Assembly (NCBI RefSeq): GCF_007859945.1
Contig: NZ_SJPQ01000001.1
Coordinates: forward strand, 62,001 to 126,000
Direction of reading: 5' to 3'
Origin: Pseudobythopirellula maris
GTDB taxonomy: Bacteria; Planctomycetota; Planctomycetia; Pirellulales; Lacipirellulaceae
Length of the DNA: 64,000 bases
The notes under the pieces were generated by a model. That model was not told where the DNA came from and searched no databases. It was given only the letters and a program-made list of their open reading frames with translations. Position 1 is the stretch's first letter; each line of letters begins with the position of its first letter. Of this stretch, positions 36,056-45,333 are shown piece after piece. Both the position numbers and the translations under genes were made by a program.

Positions 36056-37471
36056 ATGCCGGCAATCCTCGCCATCTTGGCTCTCGCCGCCATCGTGTGG
36101 GGGGCGTTGGTCGTACGACGGACTCCGGTTGTCGTGCTGGTCTTCGGCACGCTGGTGGTCGGCTACGTGCTAGGCCACTCGTTCTGGAACGCCCACCTGG
36201 GGCCGTTGCCGCTCACGCTCGACCGTTTGCTGTTAGCGGCCGTGGTCGCCGCGTTTGCGGTGAAGCAGTGGCGCCGGCAAACAACACCCACGCCGTGGGG
36301 CGTGGTCGATTGGGCCTTGGGCTTGTTGCTCGTGTGGCTCACGGTGAGCTGCTACGTCAGCCAACCGGGCGAGGGGGTGCGTCTGCCAACCTCCCCTTGG
36401 TTCCGTTTGCTGGCCAGCTTCTGGATACCGGCGACTCTCTACCTCGCGGTGCGCGGCGAGCGGCTCGACGCGTCGGGCGTACGCTGGTTGCTGGGCGCCT
36501 TGGTCGCTCTGGGCGTATACCTAGGCGTGACCGCATTGCTCGAGACGGCCGGCGTGTGGTCGCTCGTCTTCCCTCGTTACATCGCCGACCCCGAGCTCGG
36601 GCTTCACTACGGTCGCGCACGCGGCCCGGGGCTCAACTCGGTGAGCCTGGGCGTGTACCTCAGTGTGTGCGCCGGCGCCGCTTGGCTGATGATTCCAAGG
36701 TCACCGCGTTGGGCGCAAGCCTGCCTGCTCGCGGCGGTGGGGCTGATGGCTTCGGGCGTGTTCCTCACGGCGACCCGATCGACGTGGATTGGTCTAGCTG
36801 CCGGCGGTGGCCTTGTCGTTCTGCTGCAGATCCCGCGGGCCTGGCGACTCACGGCGACACTCGGCTCGGCGGTGCTGATGGGGCTGGTGCTGACGGTGGG
36901 GTGGAGCGCGATCGTTAACCTCGAACGCGAGGACTCCGGCGGCGTCTCGGCCCACTCCGTGCAGCAACGCGAGGCGTTCGCCTATGTTTCGGCGCAGATG
37001 GTCCGTGATTATCCGCTCGTGGGTGTGGGCTTCGGTCGGTTCTATGACAAGAAACTCCCGTACCTCTCCGATCGCCGGCAATCATTCGAGCTCGAATCGC
37101 TCCGCGAATTGCACCACCACAATACTTTCCTCAGCCTGCTGACCGAGACCGGCATGCTCGGCTTGGCGCTGTACTTGTCCGTGTTGGCCGGGGCCCTTGT
37201 GGCGGCGTGGCGGCTGGTTCACTCGCCATTGGCGAGCGACGCCGAGCGGACGTTGGGTTATTTGCTTGTAGCCACGGTGGCGATCTACGCCCCGTCGGCT
37301 TTGTTTCATGACTTGTCGCTCGTGCACAGCGACCAATGGCTGGTGTTTGTCATCACGGGGCTGGGAGTCGGCGCCGAGCGACGGCTTGCCCTGCGGACGG
37401 CGTCAGCCTCGGCCCGATCGGCTTTACCTCAAGCAACCGCAACCGCCCGCCCCACGGGGGCGGCGATTTGA
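36056..37471 (+). CDS. O-antigen polymerase / ligase (Wzy/WaaL-like)
   Basis: The 471-residue membrane protein has about 11-12 spans. The long periplasmic loop with VRDYPLVGVGFGRFY and LHHHNTFLSLLTETGMLGL is the Wzy_C motif shared by O-antigen ligases and polymerases. It would link polysaccharide chains, or attach them to an acceptor, in the periplasm. It is 3 bp upstream of the WecG-like gene and about 165 bp after the Wzz-like gene. Confidence 0.9.
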   Translation: MPAILAILALAAIVWGALVVRRTPVVVLVFGTLVVGYVLGHSFWNAHLGPLPLTLDRLLLAAVVAAFAVKQWRRQTTPTPWGVVDWALGLLLVWLTVSCYVSQPGEGVRLPTSPWFRLLASFWIPATLYLAVRGERLDASGVRWLLGALVALGVYLGVTALLETAGVWSLVFPRYIADPELGLHYGRARGPGLNSVSLGVYLSVCAGAAWLMIPRSPRWAQACLLAAVGLMASGVFLTATRSTWIGLAAGGGLVVLLQIPRAWRLTATLGSAVLMGLVLTVGWSAIVNLEREDSGGVSAHSVQQREAFAYVSAQMVRDYPLVGVGFGRFYDKKLPYLSDRRQSFELESLRELHHHNTFLSLLTETGMLGLALYLSVLAGALVAAWRLVHSPLASDAERTLGYLLVATVAIYAPSALFHDLSLVHSDQWLVFVITGLGVGAERRLALRTASASARSALPQATATARPTGAAI

Positions 37472-37474
37472 TGG

Positions 37475-38389
37475 ATGATCGATATGACGAATAGCGAATC
37501 TTGCGTGGCGGCGCCCGAACTAGCGGCGGTGATCCCGGCGCCGCAGCGAGGCGACCGCCAAGAGACGCCGCAGCACGAGACGCCCCTGCCGATCGTGGAA
37601 CTGTTTGGCATGCGGATCGCCCGCACGGATCTCGACGGCGCGGCGCAGCGCGTTCTCGACTGGTCTCGCGGCGAGCGGGCTGGGAGCTGTCGCTATGTGG
37701 TCACTCCCAATGTTGATCAGGTGGTGCTGCACCGCGAGCGGGCCGACTTGCGCGCCGCGTACGACGGCGCCGCGATGGTGACCGCCGACGGGGCGCCGCT
37801 AGTAGCGGTCGCCCGGCTGCTGGGGAGTCGCTTGCCCGAGCGCGTCGCGGGGAGCGATCTGGTCCCGCGGCTGCTGACCTTAGCGAGCATCGAGCAGGGC
37901 AAGAGCGAACCTTTGAGGGTGTTTCTGCTCGGCGCCGGTCCCGGGGTGGCCGAGCGTGCGGCGAACGAGATCCACGCCCGTTGGCCCGGCGTGAGTGTGG
38001 TCGGCACGCACTGCCCGCCGCTCGGTTTTGAGCATGACGACGAAGAGAACGAACGGATCCTCGCCGCCATCACCGCGGCGGACGTCGACCTGCTGGTGGT
38101 TGGCCTCGGCGCCCCCAAGCAGGAACTCTGGGTTCACCGCTTCGCCGAGCGACTCGAAGCCAAGGCGGCGCTGTGCGTCGGCGCCACGATCGATTTTCTT
38201 GCCGGCGAGAAATCTCGTGCGCCGGTCTGGATGCGTCGCACGGGGCTTGAATGGCTCCACCGGCTCGCGACCGAGCCGCGCCGCCTCGCCCGCCGCTACG
38301 CCCGCGACGCTTGGGTTTTCCCACGGATCGTGTGGGACGAACTCCGCTCTTCTCGGCGGCAACGGCGAGTTGATGTGGGTGCGGGCTGA
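37475..38389 (+). CDS. WecG/TagA/CpsF-family glycosyltransferase (GT26)
   Basis: This 304-residue protein contains the family's signatures: YVVTPNVDQVVLH (near residue 75), TADGAPLV, FLLGAGPGVAERA, and LLVVGLGAPKQELWVHRF. Family enzymes transfer ManNAc- or GlcNAc-type sugars onto lipid-linked intermediates in wall polymers, enterobacterial common antigen and exopolysaccharide. It is a membrane-associated enzyme acting after an initiating phosphosugar transferase, which was not found in the window. Start is ATG 37475 (MIDMTNSES); ATG 37484 is three codons later. Confidence 0.95.
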   Translation: MIDMTNSESCVAAPELAAVIPAPQRGDRQETPQHETPLPIVELFGMRIARTDLDGAAQRVLDWSRGERAGSCRYVVTPNVDQVVLHRERADLRAAYDGAAMVTADGAPLVAVARLLGSRLPERVAGSDLVPRLLTLASIEQGKSEPLRVFLLGAGPGVAERAANEIHARWPGVSVVGTHCPPLGFEHDDEENERILAAITAADVDLLVVGLGAPKQELWVHRFAERLEAKAALCVGATIDFLAGEKSRAPVWMRRTGLEWLHRLATEPRRLARRYARDAWVFPRIVWDELRSSRRQRRVDVGAG

Positions 38390-38421
38390 ACGCCAACGGC
38401 GTGCGCTAGTACACTGGCGGG

Positions 38422-39591
38422 ATGCCCCCAACTCCCGCGAACCTGATCGTATTGCTCGTCGACGGACTCCGCGCCTCGGCGTTGGGCGCCTACGGCAACA
38501 CCACGTTCGGCACACCCGCGCTCGACCGCTTGGCGGCGCAGTCGGAACTTTGTGAGTGGTGTTACGCCGACACGCCAGATCACGAGACGCTGCTCGGCGC
38601 CCTTTGGGGAGGAGCCAAGGGGGAGAGCCTCGCCGCCGTTGCCCACCGTATGGGCCTCAAGTCGATGTATGTGACCGACGACAGGCCGGCCGCTACGATC
38701 GCCGACCAATGCGGCTTTGGCTCGGTCGAGTGGATCGAGCCCGCGTCGCCCAGCCGTCCCGCCGACTCGATCGCCGGATGCTGGCAGGCCGAGTTCTGGC
38801 GGGCTTGCGCCGAGCGGCTCGAACACGCCGCCCCCAAAACTCCTAGCGACACGCCATTGATGTTGATCGCTCACACGGCGGGTCTCTACGGTGCTTGGGA
38901 CGCCCCGGCGGAATTGGTCGAATCGCTGGTCGACGAAGAAGACCCGCCGGTCGAAGTCTCTGTCGACCGCCCCGACCAGCAAGCTGATGGGGAGGACGCC
39001 GACGCCGCTGCCGACGCCCGTTTCGCCGCCTCTTGCCGCTACGCAGCCCAGGTAATGGCGCTCGACGCATGCATCGAGGGTTTTTTGGAGGTGGTCGATC
39101 GGCTGCTAGCAGGGAGTGATGCCACCGTGGCGATCGTCGGCTTGCGCGGCTTCCCGCTAGGCGAGCACGGCATTATCGGAGGGGTCGACGAGCGGCTCTT
39201 CGGCGAGCAGCAGCACGTGCCGGTGTTGCTGCGCCGCTCGGGGGCTAATGCTCGCGGGCTGCTCAGGGACGACAAACCAAGCACATTGTCCGATTTGGGC
39301 GCCTCGTTGCTAGCGAGCGGAGTGGACGCCACGGCGGGGGGGGTCGCTCGACTCTCATCGCCCTCGGGCGCCGTGGCGATCCGCACCGACGAATGGTACT
39401 TCCGTCATCCCGGCGGTGAGGTTGGCCAGGCGGGCGAGGAGGTTTGCGAGCTGTACGTAAAACCGGACGACCGCTGGGAAGCGAACGACATCGCTAGCCT
39501 CCGCGGCGAGGTCGTCGAGGACTTCGTTGAGTCGCTCGCATCGGGGGCCGCAGTGGGACCACGGAAAGCTTCTCCTGTGGAACCGGCGTAG
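38422..39591 (+). CDS. Alkaline-phosphatase-superfamily protein, catalytically degenerate sulfatase fold
   Basis: This 389-residue protein begins like a sulfatase (NLIVLLVDGLRASALGAYGN). The usual second Asp of the DD pair is Gly15, and the C/S-x-P-S-R nucleophile region reads TPDHETLLGALW. The C-terminal motif normally SDHGEMLGEHG is GLRGFPLGEHG, so the metal-binding Asp-His is lost. The protein should therefore not act as a sulfatase. It may bind a carbohydrate or be a structural protein. An acidic insert (DEEDPPVEVSV..QADGEDADAAAD) lies near 170-195. It lies in the exopolysaccharide cluster, 33 bp after the WecG-like gene. Confidence 0.8.
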   Translation: MPPTPANLIVLLVDGLRASALGAYGNTTFGTPALDRLAAQSELCEWCYADTPDHETLLGALWGGAKGESLAAVAHRMGLKSMYVTDDRPAATIADQCGFGSVEWIEPASPSRPADSIAGCWQAEFWRACAERLEHAAPKTPSDTPLMLIAHTAGLYGAWDAPAELVESLVDEEDPPVEVSVDRPDQQADGEDADAAADARFAASCRYAAQVMALDACIEGFLEVVDRLLAGSDATVAIVGLRGFPLGEHGIIGGVDERLFGEQQHVPVLLRRSGANARGLLRDDKPSTLSDLGASLLASGVDATAGGVARLSSPSGAVAIRTDEWYFRHPGGEVGQAGEEVCELYVKPDDRWEANDIASLRGEVVEDFVESLASGAAVGPRKASPVEPA

Positions 39592-39651
39592 CCTTGCTGG
39601 CGTGAAACAAGTAGCTTGTGGGTCAAGACTTAACGCGGCTCGGCGTTCCCC

Positions 39652-39708
39652 TAGGGGGAGAGTCGGCCGCGCTGGCCACCAAGCCGGCAAGAAGCCGGTC
39701 TCCCCCTA
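39652..39708. repeat. Short inverted repeat before the 1305-residue protein
   Basis: The arms tagggggaga (39652-39661) and tctcccccta (39699-39708) are perfect reverse complements of 10 bp, and the loop contains further GC-rich partial dyads (ggccgcgctggcc). It lies in the 158-bp gap upstream of the following large gene and could terminate the preceding operon. Confidence 0.6.
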
Positions 39709-39749
39709 CAACACGCCCCATTGATGGGGCGCTTCGGACACGAGGTCCG

Positions 39750-42700
39750 ATGCGTTTGATGGCGCCCGCCCCCCAGCACAGCCACTGGAAACGGATTACA
39801 CAGATCGCCTTATGGGTGATCGTTGTGTGGGGCGTTGCGCCGTTGGCGAGGGCCCAATCCGCGGCCGAAGCCGCCGATCCGATGACCACGCGGCTGCGCG
39901 TGGCGTGGGGCGGCGGTGAGCCGACGGAATGGCGTGGCCGGCTCTACACACCCAGCGGCGAACTCACGCGATTGCAGCCGCTCGGCGCCGAACGCGACTC
40001 ACCCGGGGCGGTTTGGCTCGAAGGGGGCGAGGTCCGCATCGAGTCTCCATCGCCGCGCGGCCGCGATGCGCTCGACATCACGGTCGCTGGTCCGCCCGAC
40101 ACGCGACTCGTGCTCGAGCTCACCCCTCCCGGCGGCAAGACGCGCGTAGTCGAATCGACTGTAGGCCGACTTCGTAGCGGCTCGTTGTTCGAGCAACTCG
40201 ACGACTTGGGCAACCGGGCGCTCATCCATCGCGCCGCCGACGATAAGTTGCGCATTAAGACCGATCGAGAGAGCCTGGTGTTCAACCCGGGCGAGGATTT
40301 CCGTTTCGAGTTAATCGCAGCAATCGACGGCTTGGCGCCCGGTGGGGCGACCGACGTTGAGGCCTCGCTTGGTCGCGGTCGAGCGGGGCCTTCGGTCTGG
40401 ACACAACCCGCCAGCCGGCTCGAAACCCCCACCGATGGCGGCCCGCCACGGCTCGAGCTGAGCGTGCCGCTCCCTAGCGAAGAGGGGGTCTACCGCTTGG
40501 AGCTGCGGGCGACCCGCCCGGCCGGCTTTACCGATCGGTTCCGACCAAACGCCGCGTCGCGTGTGCTCGCCGCGCGCGTGATCCAATTGGTTGTTTTTGA
40601 TCGCGCGCGTCGACCGGCGCCGCCGAGCGACTGGCGTCAGGTTTACGCGTTCCATCCCGGCTCGCCCCGCTGGCGTGACAGGCTGCCCGACTGGGTAGGC
40701 TGGCGACGCCTGCCGTGGTTCTCCGACCAGCCGATCGGCAGCGGCCCGGCCGCCTTTGCCGCGGGAGGTGAGGGCGAGCGTTTCGCGCTGCTACCGCCGA
40801 CCGACAAGCGAGGCCAGGCCCATTGGCAGGCGTACCCGCTGCCGGTTGCCCGCCCCAACACGCCCCACGTCGTCGAGGTGGACTATCCAACCGATCGCCG
40901 CCAACGGCTCACGATCTCGGTCGCCGATCTCGACGCGGGCGGCCGTGTCTCATCGCTCACCGCCGGCGCCACGATCGAAATCGACCGCTGGTCGGTCCGG
41001 CCAGGAATCGAGACCGCCCGATACTTGTTCTGGCCACGGACGAGCTCGCCTTTGCTGGTTGTCAGCAACGGGGCCGAGGGCGACGCCCGCTACAGCTCGG
41101 TGCGGTTGCTAGAAGGCGTTCCCGGCGAGGCGTTGGACGAGACGCCCGCGAGCGACAGGCTCATCGCCTTGCACGCGGCCGACGCCGATCTTCCCCGCCT
41201 GCTTGGCGCCTCGCTCGCAATGGCCGCCGATGGCGGGTATCTGGTCGAAGACACGCAAACTTGGTTCGAGGCGGCGGAGCGGCTCGCCGACCGTGTGCAG
41301 CTTGCGGGCGCGAATGGCGCCGTGGTCGCCGTGGCCGGCGACGGCGGATCGCTTTACAAGAGCCGCGTATTCGGCGCCGCCCCACGTTACGACCGCCGCG
41401 CATGGGAGTCGGGCGTCGACGACGCACGCCGGGTCGAGCCGCTCGATCTGCTGCTGAACGCTTTCGACCGGCGTGGGCTACGGCTTGTACCCGAAATCGC
41501 CTTCGACGGGGTGCTGCCTCGCCTCGAGCGAATGCGACGCGAAGCGGGCGGCGACGACCGCGTGGCGACGGTCACGGACCCCGTCACGGGCGCTAATGTT
41601 TACGACGCGACGAGCGACGCCGTCGCCAAAGAGATGCTGGCCGCCGTTGAGGAAGTAGCGAGCCGCTTTGCCGGCCGCACGCCGCTCACCGGCGTGGCGG
41701 TACGTCTGGGCGACCGGGGGCACGCTGTTCTGGCGAGCGAGGCGTGTGGCTTGGGGCGGGAGTCGGTCGATCGCTTCCTGGCGGAGCACGGCTTGGCTTG
41801 GCCCGAAGGCGCGCCCCGCACACAGGCCTCCCATGCCGAGCTGATCTTCCGTTCGCAGCGTCAGCCGTGGCTCGCATGGCGCGTCAAACAAATCGATCGG
41901 CTCTACGCCGCGATGGCGGATCGTCTCGCGGAACAAAACGAACAAGCCAGCTTGATCCTTGTGGGCGACGGACTGCTCGACCGGCCGAGGTTGCGCGCCG
42001 CGCTCAGGCCGCGATTGGGGCAGGCCGCTAGTCCGGGCGGTGCGCTTGAGGCGTATGGAATCCAGGGGGAACGGCTCGCCGAACGTGCGATGGTTGCAAG
42101 CCCAGCGCTGATCGCCTCACACGAGGCCGCGGCGGAGCGGGCGATCGCCTCGGCGTGGTTGGCGAGCGACGAGTCCTCCGCCGGCTTCAACGCCGCGTGC
42201 CTGGCTGGGCGCCGACAGACGCAAACGCTCAAGAACGCGTCGGACCTGCCCCGCTTTGGCGCCGGCGGCGACGTGACCGTCGAATGCGTCGAGGCGACTC
42301 CGCACGCCCGACGCGGGTTCTACGCCGACCGGCTCCTCGGCGGCGCCGATGGCTGCTTGATCGATGGCGGGGCCGCGATCGAGCCTCTGTTGGACGCCGA
42401 AACGATCCGTCTCCGTCGTCTGCTCGCCAGTTCGCCGCCCGGCTCGGCCGACGCCCGGGCGGTGATGACGCAGCAACCCCTTAGCGCTGTCGCGCTAGCG
42501 AGCAAGGATGGGCAAGCGACTACACTCTGCGTCATCAACGAATCGCCTTGGCCTTGCGAGGCCGGAGTGACGATTGAAGCTCCGCGTCCCTGCCGGGCAA
42601 ACTCGCCCAGTGGCGATTCCCTGTACGACGCGTTCTACGACGCCGGCCGCCATGCGTTGTCGCTCACGCTGCCAGCCTACGGGACGCACACCTACCGCTT

Positions 42701-43667
42701 TACCACGGCCGGGGTCAAGCCGATTGGCGTGCGGGCAAAGCCCGATCCCCGGGGGCGTGAAACACTCGTAGCGGCGCTCGCCGATCTGCAGTCCCGCGAC
42801 CAGCGGGCGCGTTCATCGTTCGACGCGATCCCCGACCCTTCGTTCGAGTCGCCCGGCCCGGCCGAGGGGGCTTGGCCTGTGGCCCTTTCTCGTGAGAATC
42901 ACTCCGCCGGTGTTAGCGATATCGACGCCACCGATGGCGACCGCTGCCTGCGGCTGATGGCGGCGCCTTCGGCGGCGAACGCAGGCGCCGCGGCGGTCGT
43001 GGTCGGTCCGCATTTCCCCACGCCCGCGACGGGGCAATTGGCGATCGTGTTCCAGGCAAAGCCGCGGAGCTTTTCTCCCGACAGCGAGCTGGTCGTCAGC
43101 TTCGAGCGACCCGGCGGCGGGTACCGCAGCGAGACGGTGTTAGGCGCCGCTCAGCTTGCTCCCGGTCCGAGCAGCCAACTCCACCAGCCCCAAGGGGTGG
43201 CGCCGAGCGACGAGGCCGTCTGGCGGCCGTTTGTCTTTGCGGTCGACGACCTGCCGCTTGATGGTGGGCCGCTGCGGTTGAGGTTCGAGCTGCGCGGCAC
43301 GGGCGACGTCTGCATCGACGATTTGCAGGCGGACCAGTTGATTCTGCCCTTGGAGTTTTACGCCGAAGACCTCAAGCCTCAAAAGCTGGCGCTGGTCCGC
43401 GCGTTCCACGCCGCCGAAGCGGCCCTCGAAGAGGGACGCTTGGTCGATTGCCTGCGTGTGCTCGACAGCTATTGGCCGCAATTCGTTGTGCGGCACTTTC
43501 CCCCCGCTGGCGGTGTCAGCGGCGTCGCCAGCCGTCCGCCCGTGGCCCCGGGGCCGGTCGATGGCGACCCGGCGGTCGACGACTCGGAAAACGCCGAAGC
43601 CGAGGAAGCCGAGACGCCGAGCATCGGCGAACGGCTGTGGCGTTATCTGCCCGGCTTTGTCCGCTAA
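39750..43667 (+). CDS. Very large exported protein, possibly with a glycoside-hydrolase-like TIM barrel
   Basis: From ATG 39750 (MRLMAPAPQHSH) the protein has 1305 residues. The signal peptide ends near PLARAQS. Residues about 40-400 look beta-rich. The middle (GLRLVPEIAFDGVLPRLERMRREAGG to GVAVRLGDRGHA and LILVGDGLL, about 560-770) shows alternating strand-helix segments compatible with a family-10-like glycoside hydrolase barrel. The C-terminal 250 residues contain two beta-sandwich-like segments (IPDPSFESPG and ELRGTGDVCIDDLQ). No catalytic residues could be placed with confidence. Its position suggests work on the exopolysaccharide outside the cell. Confidence 0.6.
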   Translation: MRLMAPAPQHSHWKRITQIALWVIVVWGVAPLARAQSAAEAADPMTTRLRVAWGGGEPTEWRGRLYTPSGELTRLQPLGAERDSPGAVWLEGGEVRIESPSPRGRDALDITVAGPPDTRLVLELTPPGGKTRVVESTVGRLRSGSLFEQLDDLGNRALIHRAADDKLRIKTDRESLVFNPGEDFRFELIAAIDGLAPGGATDVEASLGRGRAGPSVWTQPASRLETPTDGGPPRLELSVPLPSEEGVYRLELRATRPAGFTDRFRPNAASRVLAARVIQLVVFDRARRPAPPSDWRQVYAFHPGSPRWRDRLPDWVGWRRLPWFSDQPIGSGPAAFAAGGEGERFALLPPTDKRGQAHWQAYPLPVARPNTPHVVEVDYPTDRRQRLTISVADLDAGGRVSSLTAGATIEIDRWSVRPGIETARYLFWPRTSSPLLVVSNGAEGDARYSSVRLLEGVPGEALDETPASDRLIALHAADADLPRLLGASLAMAADGGYLVEDTQTWFEAAERLADRVQLAGANGAVVAVAGDGGSLYKSRVFGAAPRYDRRAWESGVDDARRVEPLDLLLNAFDRRGLRLVPEIAFDGVLPRLERMRREAGGDDRVATVTDPVTGANVYDATSDAVAKEMLAAVEEVASRFAGRTPLTGVAVRLGDRGHAVLASEACGLGRESVDRFLAEHGLAWPEGAPRTQASHAELIFRSQRQPWLAWRVKQIDRLYAAMADRLAEQNEQASLILVGDGLLDRPRLRAALRPRLGQAASPGGALEAYGIQGERLAERAMVASPALIASHEAAAERAIASAWLASDESSAGFNAACLAGRRQTQTLKNASDLPRFGAGGDVTVECVEATPHARRGFYADRLLGGADGCLIDGGAAIEPLLDAETIRLRRLLASSPPGSADARAVMTQQPLSAVALASKDGQATTLCVINESPWPCEAGVTIEAPRPCRANSPSGDSLYDAFYDAGRHALSLTLPAYGTHTYRFTTAGVKPIGVRAKPDPRGRETLVAALADLQSRDQRARSSFDAIPDPSFESPGPAEGAWPVALSRENHSAGVSDIDATDGDRCLRLMAAPSAANAGAAAVVVGPHFPTPATGQLAIVFQAKPRSFSPDSELVVSFERPGGGYRSETVLGAAQLAPGPSSQLHQPQGVAPSDEAVWRPFVFAVDDLPLDGGPLRLRFELRGTGDVCIDDLQADQLILPLEFYAEDLKPQKLALVRAFHAAEAALEEGRLVDCLRVLDSYWPQFVVRHFPPAGGVSGVASRPPVAPGPVDGDPAVDDSENAEAEEAETPSIGERLWRYLPGFVR

Positions 43668-43701
43668 CGGGGGGAGACGGCGCCCGCCGTGGGAGCGCCA
43701 A

Positions 43702-45282
43702 TCACGGGGCGACGTCCCACCACCAATGGGTGTTGTCGGCGGGGCAGCGGCCGGGGCAAGGGCACGCCTTCTCGTTGCTCGGTTGCTGGGCTTCAACGTG
43801 GGCGCCGGTTTTGACCATGACCCCGCCGCTCACGCCGGCGACAAAGTTGCGGCGGTTCACCACGCGATGGCTGACGACGGTGTCGACCTCTCGCGGCGTG
43901 GGCCCGACCGGCAACCGCAGCCGGTCGCGGCTCATCAGGAGCGAAGGGCTCCAGCCGGCTTGGTCGGCGAGGCCGCGGTCGTGGATGATCGCGGCGACCA
44001 TCGCCAAGTCGAACACGTTGCGGAGCTCGGTGTAGATCGGGTAGGCCGCGCACAGCTCGGCGTAGTGCTCGGTGAAGCTGCGGGCGAAGCCGGCGGTCAG
44101 CCGATCGGCGCGGCCGGTGTGGACACGCTCGCCCTGCTCGGTCAGCAACTCGTTCTCGCTGAGCACTCGGGCGCCGTGGCCAACGAGTTCGTAGGCGTCG
44201 CCCTCGGGCGAGACGCGCACCTCTTCGTAGTCGAGTGTGAACCACCAGCGGAGCACGGCCATGTCGGCCGGCGGGTTGCGTTCGCGACGCAGCGCGTCGA
44301 GGTAACTCTCGACGCCGTCGACCCCTTTCTCGAGCCCCATGCCGATGAGCTTCATGTGGTGGTCCGCCTCGAAGAGCACCCAGCCAACGCGGCTCGTGGG
44401 CTCGACGCCGAAGAACTCGACGTCTTGACGGCCAACGGTCTCACGCAGGCCCTTGAGCCAGCGGCGTCGCCAACTCTTGGGGATCTCTACCCCGGCCGAG
44501 CGGTTGATGTATTGCTGGGCGTTGGCGAGTGATTGGCGACGCGGCGTGATCGAACAGCCGAACGCGCTGCCCGGGTCCTTGCGTTCACGACGCAGCAGCG
44601 TGATCAGGTCGTCGAGGCGGACAACCGGTCGGTCGTCGTCTGTCGAGACGATGTGCCCCGCCTCGTCGCGCCGCCAGTCGCCGGCGGCGCCGGCGACGAC
44701 CAAGTCGCCCGGCTTGTCGGGGCCCTCGGCGCCGTAGACGAACACGTATTGCACGCGACGGATGCCGGCCAGCGTGAGCATCGCCTCGTCGAGTTCCAAG
44801 CCTTTCGCCTGGCGACGAGCGATCTCACGCTCCAACCGCGGCAGCGACACGCAGCGCAGCTCCGAGGCTTTGCTCGGGTCGCAGGCCGAGGCGCCGTGGC
44901 GCCGGGGACGCTCGACAACTGGTCCGGTAGGGGAAGTCTTCGCGCGGTGAAGCGTTTCGCCCGGGTCGACGTAGACGCCGTTCGTGAGCGGGCGGATCTC
45001 ACCGTTCCCGCCGCCGTTCTCGGCCCAAGAGTCCACACCGACGGTCGATTGGATGAGGTCGATGAGCGTGTCGAAGTCAGCCGACGCGGCGCCGCCGGCG
45101 CCGCCCTGGCCCCCTTGTCCGCCCTGCCCGCCAGTCCCACCGCCCCCGCCTCCGCCAAAGCCGCCGCCACCTCCGCCGCCACGACCCCCCTGCCCCGCTG
45201 CGGGGCCCGCGGCGCAGATCATCGCCGCCACCAAGATGGCTGTGAGCGCGCACTCCGTGCGCCAAAACTTGTGCTTCGTCAT
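43702..45282 (-). CDS. Glycine-rich secreted protein of the planctomycete DUF1598 type
   Basis: This 526-residue protein begins with a signal peptide ending near AAGPAAGQ, then a glycine-run region of about 40 residues (GG repeated with single Arg, Gln, Phe, Thr). The body (LRCVSLPRLEREIARRQAKG, VVRLDDLITLLRRERKDPGSAFGCSITP, GLRETVGRQDVEFFGVEPTSRVGWVLFEADHHMKLIGMGLE) matches my memory of the DUF1598 planctomycete family. Function is unknown. It is transcribed leftward, convergent with the 1305-residue gene. Confidence 0.7.
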   Translation of the reverse strand: MTKHKFWRTECALTAILVAAMICAAGPAAGQGGRGGGGGGGFGGGGGGGTGGQGGQGGQGGAGGAASADFDTLIDLIQSTVGVDSWAENGGGNGEIRPLTNGVYVDPGETLHRAKTSPTGPVVERPRRHGASACDPSKASELRCVSLPRLEREIARRQAKGLELDEAMLTLAGIRRVQYVFVYGAEGPDKPGDLVVAGAAGDWRRDEAGHIVSTDDDRPVVRLDDLITLLRRERKDPGSAFGCSITPRRQSLANAQQYINRSAGVEIPKSWRRRWLKGLRETVGRQDVEFFGVEPTSRVGWVLFEADHHMKLIGMGLEKGVDGVESYLDALRRERNPPADMAVLRWWFTLDYEEVRVSPEGDAYELVGHGARVLSENELLTEQGERVHTGRADRLTAGFARSFTEHYAELCAAYPIYTELRNVFDLAMVAAIIHDRGLADQAGWSPSLLMSRDRLRLPVGPTPREVDTVVSHRVVNRRNFVAGVSGGVMVKTGAHVEAQQPSNEKACPCPGRCPADNTHWWWDVAP

Positions 45283-45333
45283 CGGTGCCTCTGCCCTTCT
45301 CTGTCGTTCCGTGAGAGTGGCGGCCCGTTCCGA

